A DNA stretch of 64,000 bases, taken from NCBI GenBank assembly GCA_001314715.1, contig LJSV01000013.1, positions 43,509 through 107,508 of the forward strand. The letters run 5' to 3'. The first letter of the stretch is position 1, and each line of letters starts with the position of its first letter. Shown here one piece after another: positions 47,005 to 57,544 of this stretch. Under the pieces are notes generated by a model. The model did no database searches. It was not told the origin of the DNA and saw nothing but the letters and a program-made list of their open reading frames with translations. This stretch comes from Rhodobacteraceae bacterium HLUCCA12 (GTDB lineage Bacteria > Pseudomonadota > Alphaproteobacteria > Rhodobacterales > Rhodobacteraceae). The translations under genes and the position numbers were made by a program.

Positions 47005-48561
47005 ATGCCAGGATCGCTGGCGCCTGCCGCTCTGACTGCACCGAAACGTTTGCTGCGCCGGCCGTCCGCGCTGCTGGCGATCCCGTTGCTGACGCTTGCG
47101 TTGCTGGGCGTTGGTCAATCGCCTTGGCTCGTGGTCGCGGTGGCGCTGGTCCAGGCGGGATGGCTGATCCTGGCCCGGCCTGAGGCGCAATCGATCGCGC
47201 GCCGGGCAGCGCCCGGATATCCCCGCATGACCGATGCCGAAACGCTGAAGGGCCTGTTGGCTCCGTCCGTATCGGCCCCGGATCGGGATCTGCGCCCCGC
47301 GGCCCTGGTGGTCCGCGTCGATGATGCCGACACCCTGCATGCGCGGCACGGCGCCCGCTATGTCGAGGCATTGATGCACGAACTGTCCTTGCGCCTGGGT
47401 CAGTCGCTACGCGAAGATGACGCCTTCTGCCGGCTCGGCAGCACCGGGTTCGCCGTCGCCTTGTTTCCGCAGCGGCACCTCGAACTCAGCGCGGTTCTCT
47501 CGGTTGCGCATCGGGCCCAATCCCGCCTCGGACAGGCGTTCAGCTTCGAAGCGGTGAATATCTGGCCCAGCGTCTCGGTCGGCTTCTGCCTGAGCGCGCG
47601 CGCCGCCGAACTGAACGGAATCAGCATGCTGGACGCCGCCGCGCAGGCCTGCGACCGCGCCTTGCTTGCCGGGCCGGGGGGCCTTTACAGCTACAGCGCC
47701 GTAGACCTGCCGCCGCGCCTGTCGGTCGATCAGACCGAAAGCCTTCGTGCCGCGCTGGACAGCGGCGCCATCCATGCGCAGTTCCAGCCGCAATTGTGTC
47801 TGGCGACCGGAACCGTCACGGGGGTCGAGGCACTGGCACGGTGGACCCATCCAGTCGAAGGGGTTATCACGCCCGCCAGCTTTCTGCCGCAGATCGAGGC
47901 TGCGGGCCTGTCGCCCAAACTAGCCAATCGCATGCTGGTCGACGCGCTGATCCTGCTCGCACAGCTTGACGCACAGGGACACAGGCTCGCGCGGGTCTCG
48001 ATCAACCTGTCAGGACCGGAGCTGCGCAATCCCAACCTGGCCGAGGAAATCGCCTGGGAGCTGGATCGTCATAATCTTGCGCCCGACCGTCTGGGAATCG
48101 AGATCCTGGAAACCGTTGTCGCCGACAGCGATGACGACATCATGGTGCGCAACATCGCCCGTCTGGCCGAACTGGGATGCGCGATCGACCTTGACGATTT
48201 TGGCACCGGCCATGCCTCGATCGCCAATATCCGGCGCTTTGCCGTAGCGCGTTTGAAGATCGATCGATCCTTCGTCACCCATCTGCACGAAGACGCCGAA
48301 CGCCAGAGCGTCGTTGCCGCCATCGTCGCCATGGCGCACCAGCTGGGCCTGGGAACCGTCGCCGAAGGTGTCGAGACCGAGCAGGAACTGCAACATCTGA
48401 TGCGGCTTGGTTGCGACGCAGCGCAGGGCTTTGTTATTGCGCGACCAATGAGGGCCGACGATCTGAGCGACTGGCTTCGCCAGAGTGCCGAAAGCCGCGC
48501 GCGCCGTGCCGCGGCGCAGGCCGGGTCCGGCGATCCGCATTGGGGCCGACCGCAGCCCTGA
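47005..48561 (+). CDS. EAL-domain c-di-GMP phosphodiesterase with degenerate GGDEF
   Basis: A 518-residue protein: two N-terminal membrane helices (about 20-55), a GGDEF-like domain whose active loop reads RLGSTGFA in place of GGDEF (so no cyclase activity), and a C-terminal EAL domain with VEALARW (EAL loop near 274), NLSGPEL, DDFGTGHAS and AEGVET, the residues needed for hydrolysis of cyclic di-GMP. It probably lowers c-di-GMP, affecting motility or adhesion. It stands alone between ttcA and yidC. Confidence 0.9.
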   Translation: MPGSLAPAALTAPKRLLRRPSALLAIPLLTLALLGVGQSPWLVVAVALVQAGWLILARPEAQSIARRAAPGYPRMTDAETLKGLLAPSVSAPDRDLRPAALVVRVDDADTLHARHGARYVEALMHELSLRLGQSLREDDAFCRLGSTGFAVALFPQRHLELSAVLSVAHRAQSRLGQAFSFEAVNIWPSVSVGFCLSARAAELNGISMLDAAAQACDRALLAGPGGLYSYSAVDLPPRLSVDQTESLRAALDSGAIHAQFQPQLCLATGTVTGVEALARWTHPVEGVITPASFLPQIEAAGLSPKLANRMLVDALILLAQLDAQGHRLARVSINLSGPELRNPNLAEEIAWELDRHNLAPDRLGIEILETVVADSDDDIMVRNIARLAELGCAIDLDDFGTGHASIANIRRFAVARLKIDRSFVTHLHEDAERQSVVAAIVAMAHQLGLGTVAEGVETEQELQHLMRLGCDAAQGFVIARPMRADDLSDWLRQSAESRARRAAAQAGSGDPHWGRPQP

Positions 48562-48705
48562 CATCCGGCCCGCGGCGCGCCGATCGGTCGGGCGCCGATC
48601 AAAATGACCGCTGGCTGCCCTGCAATCGGGGGAATCCGCTTGACCTTTGCGGGCGCAGTCTGTTGAACCGGCCCATCAATGCAATCGACCCGTGGACCGC
48701 CCCTG

Positions 48706-50499
48706 ATGGACGATCAGAATAAGAATCTCATCCTTGCCTTCGCGCTCAGCCTCGTGGTGATCATCGCGTGGTTCGCGCTGTTTCCACCGCCCGAACCCGC
48801 CCCCCAGGAAACGGTGTCGCAAGAAGAGCTTGTTCCCCCATCGACTGACGAGCCCGAAGGCACGGCCGAAGCCACGATCGCCAGCGAGGCCCCGACCGAC
48901 ACCGCGCGCATCGACATCGACTCGCCACGCCTGACTGGCACGATCTCGCTGACCGGCGGGCGGATCGACGATCTGCAACTGCGCGACTACCGCGAGACGA
49001 CCGAACCCGGTTCGGATATCGTCCATCTGTTCAACCCTGTCGGCAGCGACCGTGAGCCGTTCTACGCCCTTTTCGGGTGGAGCCCGCGCGGCGCGCTGGA
49101 CTTCGACCATGTTCCGGGGCCCGACACCGTGTGGGAACAGGTTGGCGACAACGCCCTGACACCCGATAGCCCGGTCACGCTGCGCTGGGACAATGGCGAG
49201 GGTCTGGTTTTCAGCCGTGAGATCGAGATTGACGACAACTACATGTTCCGCGTCAACCAGTCGGTCGAGAACGAGACCGACACCGCGATATCGCTGAATC
49301 CCTATGGCATCCTGGCCCAGCACGGCCTGCCGTCCGACCTGGAGAACTTCTTCATCTCGCACGAAGGCATGATCCGCATGGCCGACGGCGCGCTGACCGA
49401 AGACAGCTATGACGACATGCAGGACTATCGCGTCAGCGAGTCCGAACGCACTCCGACCAGCGCCACCGAGATCACCGAAAACGGGTGGATCGGCCTGACC
49501 GGCAAGTATTTCATGGCCGCGCTGATCGGCGCGCCCGGCGAAAGCTTCAACTCGGTTGCGCAATATGTGCCGGGCGCGGATATCTACCAGACCTCGATCC
49601 GCCAGAATACGCTGACCGTCGAACCGGGCGCCACGGCCGAAAGCCGCTCGATGCTGTTTGCCGGCGCCAAGGAATGGTCGGTGGTCCGCGACTATGAACA
49701 GAACGCCGGCATCGAGCGTTTCGTCGATGCCATCGACTGGGGCTGGTTCTTCTTCCTGACCAAACCCATCTTCGCGATGCTGTATTTCATCAATGGCATT
49801 ATCGGCAACATGGGCTGGTCGATCCTGACGCTCACGCTTCTGATCAAGGCCGTGTTGTTGCCGCTGGCGTGGAAATCCTATGTCTCGATGGCCCGGATGA
49901 AGGAACTTCAGCCCGAAATGGCGGCCATCAAGGAACGCGCGGGCGATGACAGGCAGAAGCTGCAACAGGAAATGATGCGGCTCTACAAGGAAAAGAAGGT
50001 CAATCCCGCTGCGGGTTGCCTGCCGATCCTGTTGCAGATCCCGATCTTCTTTTCGCTTTACAAGGTGATTTTCGTCACAATCGACCTGCGTCACGCGCCG
50101 TGGATCTGGGTATTCAACGACCTGTCGGCCCCGGACCCGACATCGATCGTCAACCTGTTCGGCCTGCTGCCCTGGGCGGCCCCGGAGCCGGGCAGCCTGA
50201 TGGCTTTGGTCCTCATCGGTATCCTGCCGCTGATGTTCGGCTTTACCATGTGGTTGCAGATGCGGCTCAATCCCGCGCCGACCGATCCGATGCAGGCGAC
50301 GATCTTCAACTGGATGCCCTGGGTGTTCATGTTCGTGATGGGCGGTTTCGCCTCGGGCCTTCTGATTTACTGGATCGGGAACAACATCATCACGTTCATG
50401 CAGCAATACCTGATCATGCGGCTGAACGGCACGAAACCCGACCTGTTCGGGAACATCCGCAGCTCGATCCGCCGCGACAAGGGCGGCGCTGCGAAGTGA
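48706..50499 (+). CDS. yidC: Membrane protein insertase YidC
   Basis: A 597-residue protein of normal length for a Gram-negative YidC: first helix at about 6-24 (NLILAFALSLVVIIAWFALF), a large periplasmic beta domain (about 50-350) and five C-terminal helices including the conserved MARMKELQPEM and ERAGDDRQKLQQEMMRLYK. It inserts and folds inner-membrane proteins alone or with SecYEG. The start at 48706 gives the canonical beginning MDDQNKN. The MOSC gene start overlaps its stop (GTGA). Confidence 0.96.
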   Translation: MDDQNKNLILAFALSLVVIIAWFALFPPPEPAPQETVSQEELVPPSTDEPEGTAEATIASEAPTDTARIDIDSPRLTGTISLTGGRIDDLQLRDYRETTEPGSDIVHLFNPVGSDREPFYALFGWSPRGALDFDHVPGPDTVWEQVGDNALTPDSPVTLRWDNGEGLVFSREIEIDDNYMFRVNQSVENETDTAISLNPYGILAQHGLPSDLENFFISHEGMIRMADGALTEDSYDDMQDYRVSESERTPTSATEITENGWIGLTGKYFMAALIGAPGESFNSVAQYVPGADIYQTSIRQNTLTVEPGATAESRSMLFAGAKEWSVVRDYEQNAGIERFVDAIDWGWFFFLTKPIFAMLYFINGIIGNMGWSILTLTLLIKAVLLPLAWKSYVSMARMKELQPEMAAIKERAGDDRQKLQQEMMRLYKEKKVNPAAGCLPILLQIPIFFSLYKVIFVTIDLRHAPWIWVFNDLSAPDPTSIVNLFGLLPWAAPEPGSLMALVLIGILPLMFGFTMWLQMRLNPAPTDPMQATIFNWMPWVFMFVMGGFASGLLIYWIGNNIITFMQQYLIMRLNGTKPDLFGNIRSSIRRDKGGAAK

Positions 50500-51254
50500 G
50501 CGCGGCGCGGCTTGCGCATATCTGCCGGCATCCGGTCAAATCGGCCGGGTACCAGGAGCTGGAGCGTGTGACCCTGACAGCAGGGCGCACGCTACCGTTC
50601 GACCGGGCCTGGGCCGTCGCCCACCAAGCCGCCGGCTTTGACCAGCCCGAAGGCTGGGAGCCGAAACTGAAATTCCTGCGTGGCTGGGCGGCAGGCAACC
50701 TGCAAGCGATCCGCGCCGAATTCGACGATGAAACGCGGCGCATCACGCTGCGACACCCCGATCGCCCCGATCTGAACGCAACACTGCCCGAAGACGGCGC
50801 CGCGTTGGTCGATTGGCTGCGCCCGCTCTGGCCGGAACGCCGCCCCGCCCCGGCGGCACTGGTGGCACGGCGCGACGGTGGGGCGCTGACCGATGTGCCC
50901 GATCCCTATGTCTCGGTTCTCAGCCTGGCGTCGAACCGCGTTCTGGGCGCCCGGCTGGGCCAGGACCTGTCGATCCATCGCTGGCGCGGCAATCTTTGGC
51001 TGGACGGGCTTGCCCCCTGGGAAGAGTTCGACCTGATCGGCCAAACACTGGCCATCGGCGACACCCGTTTGCGGGTCGAGGAGCGCATCACCCGTTGCCG
51101 CGCAACCTGCGCGAACCCGCAAACCGGGCTCGATGATGCCGACACGCTGGGCGCGCTGGAAGCGGGGTATGGGCATATCGACTTCGGCGTCTATGCCCGC
51201 GTGATCGAAGGCGGCCCGGTCGCACGCGGCGACAAGGTGGAAATCTTGCCATGA
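50496..51254 (+). CDS. MOSC-domain protein
   Basis: A 252-residue protein. An N-terminal MOSC_N beta-barrel (LAHICRHPVKSAGYQELERV) precedes the MOSC domain with a conserved-looking ITRCRATCANPQTG, whose cysteines could bind sulfur or a molybdenum cofactor. MOSC proteins carry sulfur to metal centres or act on hydroxylated bases. Start is the GTG at 50496 overlapping the yidC stop. Precise activity is unknown. Confidence 0.87.
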   Translation: MSAARLAHICRHPVKSAGYQELERVTLTAGRTLPFDRAWAVAHQAAGFDQPEGWEPKLKFLRGWAAGNLQAIRAEFDDETRRITLRHPDRPDLNATLPEDGAALVDWLRPLWPERRPAPAALVARRDGGALTDVPDPYVSVLSLASNRVLGARLGQDLSIHRWRGNLWLDGLAPWEEFDLIGQTLAIGDTRLRVEERITRCRATCANPQTGLDDADTLGALEAGYGHIDFGVYARVIEGGPVARGDKVEILP

Positions 51255-51904
51255 GCACGATGCCCTTTCCCCCGACCGCGCCCCCCTCGCCCGAATCCGA
51301 GGAAATCGGACGCAAGCTCTTTGCCGGGCCTGTCGATTTCGTCAAGGGCGTTGTCGGCATGGACGGATTGCCGCCGGCCGACCGGATCGAGGTCTGTTTC
51401 GCGGGCCGGTCCAATGTCGGCAAATCGAGCCTGATCAACGCCCTGACCGGGCGCAAGACCCTGGCGCGCACATCGAACACGCCGGGGCGCACGCAAGAGA
51501 TCAATTTCTTCGACGCCGGAGGGCGCCTATATCTGGTGGATCTGCCGGGCTACGGCTTTGCGCAGGCACCGGTGGCCGTTGTCGCCCGCTGGCAGGATCT
51601 GTTGAAGGCGTATCTGTCAGGGCGCGCGACCCTGCGCCGGGCTTTCGTGCTGATCGACATGCGCCATGGCGTCAAAGCGGTGGATGAAGAGATCATGTCC
51701 CTTCTGAACCGCGCGGCGGTCACGTTTCAGGTGGTTTTGACCAAGTCCGACAAGATCAGCCGGGCAGCGCAGGACAAGACCCTGGCGCAGGTGCGCGGCG
51801 CGCTGTCCCGTCACCCTGCCGCCTTTCCGGAATTGCTTGTCACATCGTCGGAAACCGGAGAGGGTATCGCCACCCTGCGTGCGGTGATCGCCACGATGGA
51901 ATAA
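51251..51904 (+). CDS. engB: Ribosome-biogenesis GTP-binding protein EngB/YsxC
   Basis: A 217-residue GTPase with G1 GRSNVGKSS (about 52-60), G2 NTPGRT, G3 DLPGYGFA, G4 TKSDK and G5-like SSETGEG. It assists assembly of the 50S subunit and is usually essential. It overlaps the MOSC gene by four bases. The roughly 25-residue N-terminal extension is common for alphaproteobacteria. Confidence 0.94.
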   Translation: MSTMPFPPTAPPSPESEEIGRKLFAGPVDFVKGVVGMDGLPPADRIEVCFAGRSNVGKSSLINALTGRKTLARTSNTPGRTQEINFFDAGGRLYLVDLPGYGFAQAPVAVVARWQDLLKAYLSGRATLRRAFVLIDMRHGVKAVDEEIMSLLNRAAVTFQVVLTKSDKISRAAQDKTLAQVRGALSRHPAAFPELLVTSSETGEGIATLRAVIATME

Positions 51905-51907
51905 CCC

Positions 51908-52807
51908 ATGAAGAAGCAGCCCATGAACCGAGACTGGATCGCCACCGCCCGCACCCTTTCCGAAGCCCTGCCCTACCTGCAGCGCTATACCGGCGCGGTG
52001 GTGGTCATCAAGTTCGGCGGCAACGCCATGGGCGACGATTCGGCGATGGCGGAATTCGCGCGCGACATCGTTCTGATGAAGCAGGTGGGCGTCAACCCGG
52101 TCGTGGTGCACGGCGGCGGCCCCATGATCAGCGACCTGCTGAACCGGCTGGGAATCGAATCGCGCTTTGTCCGGGGCAAGCGCGTCACCGATCAGGCCAC
52201 GGTCGAGGTGGTCGAGATGGTTCTGGCGGGCCTCGTCAACAAGCGCATCGTGCAGGCGATCAACGATCAGGGCGGGCGCGCGGTCGGCATATCCGGCAAG
52301 GACGATGACCTGATGGTCTGCACCGCCGACGACCCGGAACTGGGCTTCGTGGGCAAACCGGTGGAAATGAACGTCCAGATCCTGCGCGACCTCTTCAGCG
52401 CCGGGATGATCCCGGTGGTGGCCCCTGTCGGCACCGGGATGAATGACAACGAAACCTTCAACGTGAACGGCGACACCGCCGCGGGCGCCATTGCGGGCGC
52501 CCTCAAGGCTGACCGGCTGTTGCTGTTGACCGATGTTTCGGGCGTGAAGGACGACACCGGCGAGGTCGTCACGCAACTGCATCCCGACCAGGTGCGGCAA
52601 CTGACCGAAGAGGGCGTGATCGCCGGCGGCATGATCCCCAAGACGGAAACCGCCCTTGCCGCGATCGAGGCCGGGGTGCGCGCCGTGGTCATCCTTGACG
52701 GGCGCGTTGCCAATGCCTGCTTGCTTGAACTTTTTACCGAACACGGCGCGGGCAGCATGATCCGCGCAACGCCACCGCGTGTGAGCCCCCGTGGCGAAGG
52801 GCTCTGA
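51908..52807 (+). CDS. argB: Acetylglutamate kinase
   Basis: A 299-residue amino-acid kinase: [12 protein letters not shown] (near 30-42), [17 protein letters not shown], and the C-terminal [18 protein letters not shown]. It phosphorylates N-acetylglutamate in arginine synthesis; the long N-terminal helix (YLQRY) suggests the arginine-sensitive hexameric class. Three bases after engB. Start at 51908 or at the ATG 15 bases later. Confidence 0.95.
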   Translation: MKKQPMNRDWIATARTLSEALPYLQRYTGAVVVIKFGGNAMGDDSAMAEFARDIVLMKQVGVNPVVVHGGGPMISDLLNRLGIESRFVRGKRVTDQATVEVVEMVLAGLVNKRIVQAINDQGGRAVGISGKDDDLMVCTADDPELGFVGKPVEMNVQILRDLFSAGMIPVVAPVGTGMNDNETFNVNGDTAAGAIAGALKADRLLLLTDVSGVKDDTGEVVTQLHPDQVRQLTEEGVIAGGMIPKTETALAAIEAGVRAVVILDGRVANACLLELFTEHGAGSMIRATPPRVSPRGEGL

Positions 52808-53498
52808 CCACGCTGTCGACCCAACGGTTGCGCCGGGTTTGACATCCGGCGATCCGGCGCAGGCCCTGCTGCGCGCGCTGGACCGACTCGCACTGGTGGC
52901 CCTTGGCGCCTTGCCGCCCGATCCGACCCACTGCCCGCCCGGCACGCAAGCGTTGGTTCTGGTCGGGCCAAAGGGCGGGCATAGCTGGTGGCAAGAAATC
53001 ACGACCAGCCCCGAATGGCGTGACGGCCGCCCCGATCCGATCGACCGCTGGTCGCACCGCGTTCTGGCCGCCTTGGCCACGCGGTTCGTGGGCGGCGCCA
53101 TTTACCCCTCGGACGGGCCGCCCTACCCGCCGTTTCAGCGTTGGGCACATGGGACCGGTCGCATGTGGCAAAGCCCCGTGGGCCTGCTGGTTCACGCCGA
53201 TGCCGGGCTCTGGGTGTCGTTTCGCGGGGCATTGGCGGTTCCGTTTTCCGTAAGCTTGCCCGCAAGTGCCAATCCGTGCGGCGATTGCGCCGCGCGCCCG
53301 TGCCTTGCTGCCTGCCCAGCCAGCGCGCTTACGTCAAGCGGCTATGACGTTCCGGCGTGCCGCGCGTTTCTGAACACGCCAGCGGGAAAAGACTGCATGT
53401 CGCATGGCTGTGCCGTCCGGCGCGCTTGCCCGATCGGCATAAGCCATGCAAGACTGTCCCGGCAATCGGCCTATCACATGAGGCAGTTCCATCCATGA
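52791..53498 (+). CDS. Iron-sulfur (2x[4Fe-4S]-like) protein, QueG-related C-terminal region
   Basis: A 235-residue protein. The C-terminal part holds two clusters of cysteines like those of QueG-type ferredoxin domains ([14 protein letters not shown] and CRAFL...[15 protein letters not shown]), while the N-terminal part does not contain a corrinoid or catalytic site I recognise. It may be a stand-alone electron carrier. The start (GTG at 52791) overlaps argB by 17 bases and the stop overlaps sixA by four. Confidence 0.75.
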   Translation: MAKGSDHAVDPTVAPGLTSGDPAQALLRALDRLALVALGALPPDPTHCPPGTQALVLVGPKGGHSWWQEITTSPEWRDGRPDPIDRWSHRVLAALATRFVGGAIYPSDGPPYPPFQRWAHGTGRMWQSPVGLLVHADAGLWVSFRGALAVPFSVSLPASANPCGDCAARPCLAACPASALTSSGYDVPACRAFLNTPAGKDCMSHGCAVRRACPIGISHARLSRQSAYHMRQFHP

Positions 53499-54001
53499 CC
53501 AAGCGCCTGATCCTGACGCGGCACGCCAAGTCCAGCTGGGACGACCCCATGACCCCTGACCATGATCGACCGCTGAACGAGCGCGGCAAGGCCGCCGCTG
53601 CCGATCTGGGCGACTGGCTTGCGTCGCGTGGCTACATCCCCGATGAGGTGCTCTGCTCGGACGCCTTGCGCACGCGCAAGACCTGGTCGGGCATCGCGCC
53701 CGCATTGCCGCCCACGCCGATCCTGACGCTCAAGCCCGCACTCTATCATGCCGGGCCGGATGTCATGCTTGCGGTGCTGCGCCATGCCACCGGCGATTGC
53801 GTCATGATGATCGGCCACAATCCCGGCATCGCCGAATTCGCGGGACGCATCGTCGCCCGGCCGCCCCTTGACCCGACTTTTCGCCACTACCCCACCGGCG
53901 CCACGCTGGTCGCCGGTTTCGAAATCGATGACTGGCAGGATCTGGTCTTTGGCAGCGGCGCGGTGCGCGACTTCGTGGTCCCGCGCGAGCTTGCCGCCTG
54001 A
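53495..54001 (+). CDS. SixA-like histidine phosphatase
   Basis: A 168-residue protein with the RHG catalytic motif LTRHAKSSW near residues 7-15, second His in MIGHNPGIAEFA (around 104) and ERGKAAAADLGDWL. SixA-type enzymes remove phosphate from phosphohistidine on His-containing phosphotransfer proteins. The ATG at 53495 overlaps the preceding stop. It is convergent with the amino-acid ABC transporter operon. Confidence 0.87.
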   Translation: MTKRLILTRHAKSSWDDPMTPDHDRPLNERGKAAAADLGDWLASRGYIPDEVLCSDALRTRKTWSGIAPALPPTPILTLKPALYHAGPDVMLAVLRHATGDCVMMIGHNPGIAEFAGRIVARPPLDPTFRHYPTGATLVAGFEIDDWQDLVFGSGAVRDFVVPRELAA

Positions 54002-54005
54002 CGCG

Positions 54006-54024
54006 CGGGCGCTCGATCCGCCCG
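54006..54024. terminator. Possible bidirectional hairpin between convergent genes
   Basis: CGGGCG (54006-54011) and CGCCCG (54019-54024) flank a 7-base loop in the 23-base gap between the phosphatase gene and the ABC transporter operon. There is no T-tract on either strand, so efficiency is doubtful. Confidence 0.35.
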
Positions 54025-54828
54025 TCAGTGACCCAGGATCTGGCTCAGGAACAGTTTGGTCCGATCCGATTGCGGGTTGTTGAAAAACTCGCGCGGCTCG
54101 TTCTGTTCGACGATCTGCCCCTGGTCCATGAAGATCACGCGGTTCGCCACGGCCTGGGCAAAGCCCATTTCATGGGTCACGCACAGCATCGTCATGCCCT
54201 CTTCGGCAAGCTGAATCATGGTATCCAGCACTTCCTTGATCATTTCGGGGTCCAGCGCCGAGGTCGGCTCGTCAAACAGCATGATGCGTGGGCGCATGCA
54301 CAGTGAGCGCGCGATGGCCACACGCTGCTGCTGACCGCCCGACAACTGCCCCGGATACTTGTTTGCCTGTTCCGGGATCTTGACCTTCTCAAGAAAGTGC
54401 ATCGCGGTTTCCTCGGCCTCGCGGCGCGGAACCTTGCGCACCCAGATCGGCGCAAGCGTGCAGTTTTCCAGGATCGTCAGATGCGGGAACAGGTTGAAGT
54501 GCTGAAACACCATCCCGACTTCCGAACGCACCCGGTCGATATTCTTCAGATCCGAGGTCAGTTCGGTTCCATCGACGATGATCTGCCCGCTCTGATGCTC
54601 TTCCAGTCGGTTGATGCAGCGAATCAACGTCGATTTGCCGGAGCCCGAAGGGCCACAGACCACGATGCGCTCGCCATTGTGGACGGTCATGTCGATGTCG
54701 CGCAGAACATGGAACTGTCCGAACCACTTGTTCATGCGCGTGATCTGAATCGCGATCTCGTCCGAAACCTGCATGTTGCTGCGGTCGATTTCGCGGTCGA
54801 TTCCGGTTTCCAGTTGCACTTCAGCCAT
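54025..54828 (-). CDS. aapP: Amino-acid ABC transporter ATPase, AapP/BztD type
   Basis: A 267-residue ATPase with Walker [11 protein letters not shown]-loop [10 protein letters not shown], signature [10 protein letters not shown], Walker [13 protein letters not shown] and H-loop VTHEMGF. The [11 protein letters not shown] start of the nucleotide domain is typical of the polar amino-acid family. It energises uptake of glutamate, glutamine, aspartate or similar amino acids by the AapJQM/Bzt complex. Start at 54828; a later Met (MQVSDEI) is possible. Confidence 0.92.
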   Translation of the reverse strand: MAEVQLETGIDREIDRSNMQVSDEIAIQITRMNKWFGQFHVLRDIDMTVHNGERIVVCGPSGSGKSTLIRCINRLEEHQSGQIIVDGTELTSDLKNIDRVRSEVGMVFQHFNLFPHLTILENCTLAPIWVRKVPRREAEETAMHFLEKVKIPEQANKYPGQLSGGQQQRVAIARSLCMRPRIMLFDEPTSALDPEMIKEVLDTMIQLAEEGMTMLCVTHEMGFAQAVANRVIFMDQGQIVEQNEPREFFNNPQSDRTKLFLSQILGH

Positions 54829-54838
54829 GCAAGCCCCC

Positions 54839-56137
54839 TTAGCGATGATCGGTCTGCAGTCGGCGTTCGAGATACATCGAATAGCGCGACATGCCGAAAC
54901 AGAAGATAAAGAACACCGCACCAATGAAGATGAAGAGTTCCCAATAGATGCCTTGCCAGTCCGAACTGGCGCGAATGGCGTTCGACAGCCCGACCGGGTC
55001 CAGCAGGCCGATGAACACCACCAGCGTGGTATCCTTGAACAGCCCGATGAAGGTGTTGACAATTCCCGGTATCGAGATTTTCAACGCCTGCGGCATGATG
55101 ATCAGCCGCTGCGCCCGCCAGTAGTCGAGGCCCAGCGCATCCGCCGCTTCGTACTGCCCGCGCGGCAGCGCGGCAAGCCCCCCGCGCACCACTTCGGCGA
55201 TATAGGCCGCCGCAAAGAACGTGACCATGATCACAACGCGCAGGATCAGGTCGAACGAGGTGCCCGGCGGCAGAAAATAGCCCAGCAGAAGCTGCGCGGT
55301 AAACAGCAGCGTGATCAGCGGCACACCGCGAATGAACTCGATGAAGGTGACGCAAACGCTCTTGATCAGGATCATGTTCGACTGACGCCCCAGCGCCAGC
55401 AGAATACCCATCGGCAGCGAAAGCCCGATCCCGGTAAAGCCGATCACCAGCGAGATCAGGAACCCCCCAAACTCGTCGGAATCCACGCGCTCCAGCCCCA
55501 GCGGCACGATGGAATCCAGAACCGCGGTCAAGGTGCCGGCGGCGATCAGCCACCACAAGATCGGGGCGATGATTGCCGCAATCGTGGACACCAGCGTTCC
55601 GAGGCTGCGAAAGGCAACCAGCGCCGCATAGCCCGCAACGAAGCCCAGCGCGACCGACACGGGAAACCAGACAGAGCCGCCCCAAAGCAGGAAATACCCC
55701 AGAAACGGGTAAATAGCCGAAAAGCGGATCATCCCGCGTGGGACCCAGGGAAACAGGATCGGCCCAAGCGCGACGAACAACAGGATCAGGGTCAGAACCG
55801 GGCGCCAGTAAAGGTCCGGGGGGTAAAAGCCGAACATCAACTGGTGCCAGCGATCCTTGATCACCGCCCAGCAGGCCCCCGACGCGCCATCAAGGATCTG
55901 GCGGCAGCCTGACAGGGATTCCGCATCCCAGATCGAGCGCATCAGCCAGGGTCCGATCTCTGCCACACCCCAGGCCACCACCAGCACGGAAAGGACCGTC
56001 AGAGCGGTGCTGATGATCCCGTTGAACAGGTTTTCGCGCATCCATTTCACCGCACCACGTTCCAGGATCGGCGGCTCGCGTTCGGGCAGCATGGTATCGC
56101 GCACAAAGGCGACGGTCTGGGCGTGCGTATCGCTCAT
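54839..56137 (-). CDS. aapM: Amino-acid ABC transporter permease, AapM/BztC type
   Basis: A 432-residue integral protein, longer than ordinary HisM-type permeases, with about eight helices. The EAA loop is seen as [24 protein letters not shown] sequence and the block [19 protein letters not shown] follows. The long N-terminal region (about 1-210) is characteristic of Aap/Bzt permeases. Between aapP (10 bases) and aapQ (1 base). Confidence 0.92.
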   Translation of the reverse strand: MSDTHAQTVAFVRDTMLPEREPPILERGAVKWMRENLFNGIISTALTVLSVLVVAWGVAEIGPWLMRSIWDAESLSGCRQILDGASGACWAVIKDRWHQLMFGFYPPDLYWRPVLTLILLFVALGPILFPWVPRGMIRFSAIYPFLGYFLLWGGSVWFPVSVALGFVAGYAALVAFRSLGTLVSTIAAIIAPILWWLIAAGTLTAVLDSIVPLGLERVDSDEFGGFLISLVIGFTGIGLSLPMGILLALGRQSNMILIKSVCVTFIEFIRGVPLITLLFTAQLLLGYFLPPGTSFDLILRVVIMVTFFAAAYIAEVVRGGLAALPRGQYEAADALGLDYWRAQRLIIMPQALKISIPGIVNTFIGLFKDTTLVVFIGLLDPVGLSNAIRASSDWQGIYWELFIFIGAVFFIFCFGMSRYSMYLERRLQTDHR

Positions 56138-56138
56138 G

Positions 56139-57392
56139 TCACCGCTCCTTCAGCTTGATGCGGGAATTGTAGATGTTCATCGCCCCCGAGATCGTCAGAC
56201 TGACCGCCAGATAGATCAACATCATCAACATCATGCCTTCCAGTTCTCGGCCGGTCTGGTTGATGGTGATGCCGCCCAGCGTCGAGCGAAGATCCATATA
56301 CCCCACGGCCAGCCCCAACGAGGTGTTCTTGGTGATGTTGAGGTATTGCGAAATAAGCGGTGGAATGATCACCCGCAGCGCCTGTGGCAAGATCACAAGC
56401 CGCATTGTCTTGCCCGGTTGCAGGCCCAGCGCAAAGGCCGCCTCGGTTTGCCCGCGTGAGATCGCCAGGATACCGGCGCGCACGATCTCGGCGATGAAGG
56501 CGCCGGTATAGATGCCCAGGCCCAACCACATGGCAATCAGCGAATTGCGCAGATGAATCCCGCCGCCGAAATTGAATCCGCGCAATTCGGGGTAGCCCAG
56601 GTGAAACCCCAGCGCCAGCAGCAGCGCGATGGCCGGGCCGAACAGGATCAGAAGGCTTTTCCACCAGGTTTTTGGCCGGACGCCGGTGGCGTTCTGCACG
56701 GCCGTTGCATGCCGAATGAGGCGGATATTGGCCCAGATGCTCAATGCGACGACCAGAACGAAGGCAATGGCGTCAAGGCTGGGCCGAACCCCACCCAGAT
56801 CGATGCTGCCAAGACTGCGCGTGAACAGCGGCTCTGGCACGTAAACGCCGCGGTTCGTCAGCGCGACGCTGTCGAACAGCAGCATCGAGGCCGCGGGCGT
56901 ATCGCCCCTGAAGGCCGAAGGCGGCGGCATCGCCTCGGTCATGATCGCGCCGAAGACAAGGATCCACAGCAACGTCGGTATGTTGCGGAAGACCTCGACA
57001 TAGACGGTCATCAGCCGCGCCACCATCCAGTTATTGGACAGCCGCAGGACACCCGCAAGCACCCCCAGCACCGTTGCCAGGGCGCAGGCCATGATCGCCA
57101 GGATGATCGTGTTCAACAGCCCGACGATCGCCGCCCGGCCATGAGACATCTGGCTGTCGTATTCGATGGGTCGCTGGCTGATGTCGAAGCCTGCCGTCGA
57201 CCACAGGAACCGGAACGAAAAATCCTTGCCCAGCGCGGCGAGGTTCTGGATCGTATTGTCGATCAGCCAGGCTGCGCCCAGCATCAGCAGCATCAGGGCG
57301 AAAATCTGGATCGTATACGAACGATAGCGCGTATCGTAGAGCAGCATGCTCAAGCGAAAAGACTCGCGTGGAGCCCCGCTGTCCATGGCCAT
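56139..57392 (-). CDS. aapQ: Amino-acid ABC transporter permease, AapQ/BztB type
   Basis: A 417-residue integral protein with about eight helices: first helix at about 28-46 (TIQIFALMLLMLGAAWLI), and the EAA loop AEIVRAGILAISRGQTEA near 335 followed by LPQALRVIIPPLISQYLN. It pairs with AapM to form the heterodimeric channel. It follows aapJ after a 152-base gap carrying an 11-base-pair hairpin, which probably lets the binding protein be made in excess. Confidence 0.92.
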   Translation of the reverse strand: MAMDSGAPRESFRLSMLLYDTRYRSYTIQIFALMLLMLGAAWLIDNTIQNLAALGKDFSFRFLWSTAGFDISQRPIEYDSQMSHGRAAIVGLLNTIILAIMACALATVLGVLAGVLRLSNNWMVARLMTVYVEVFRNIPTLLWILVFGAIMTEAMPPPSAFRGDTPAASMLLFDSVALTNRGVYVPEPLFTRSLGSIDLGGVRPSLDAIAFVLVVALSIWANIRLIRHATAVQNATGVRPKTWWKSLLILFGPAIALLLALGFHLGYPELRGFNFGGGIHLRNSLIAMWLGLGIYTGAFIAEIVRAGILAISRGQTEAAFALGLQPGKTMRLVILPQALRVIIPPLISQYLNITKNTSLGLAVGYMDLRSTLGGITINQTGRELEGMMLMMLIYLAVSLTISGAMNIYNSRIKLKER

Positions 57393-57505
57393 CGGATGTC
57401 TCCCTGCAATCCACGCCGGTTGGTTTTTCTGGCTTCGCCCGAGTTCGCGGCAGGATGCGTTCGGACAGAAGTCGGCGCGGTTATGCGTTCCTGGTCGAAG
57501 GATCG

Positions 57506-57534
57506 GGGCGCGCGGCGGTTATGGCCGCGCGCCC
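57506..57534 (-). promoter_or_regulatory. Intercistronic hairpin between aapJ and aapQ
   Basis: Perfect 11-base arms (57506-57516 and 57524-57534) with a 7-base loop, starting 11 bases after the aapJ stop. No T-tract follows on the minus strand. Such stable hairpins typically protect the binding-protein message and give stoichiometric excess over the permease. Confidence 0.6.
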
Positions 57535-57544
57535 GTTATCCGGG

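Noticed and set aside
48676..50406. 576-codon minus-strand frame opposite yidC
   Set aside because: YidC is unambiguous on the plus strand and the opposite frame has no initiation signals.
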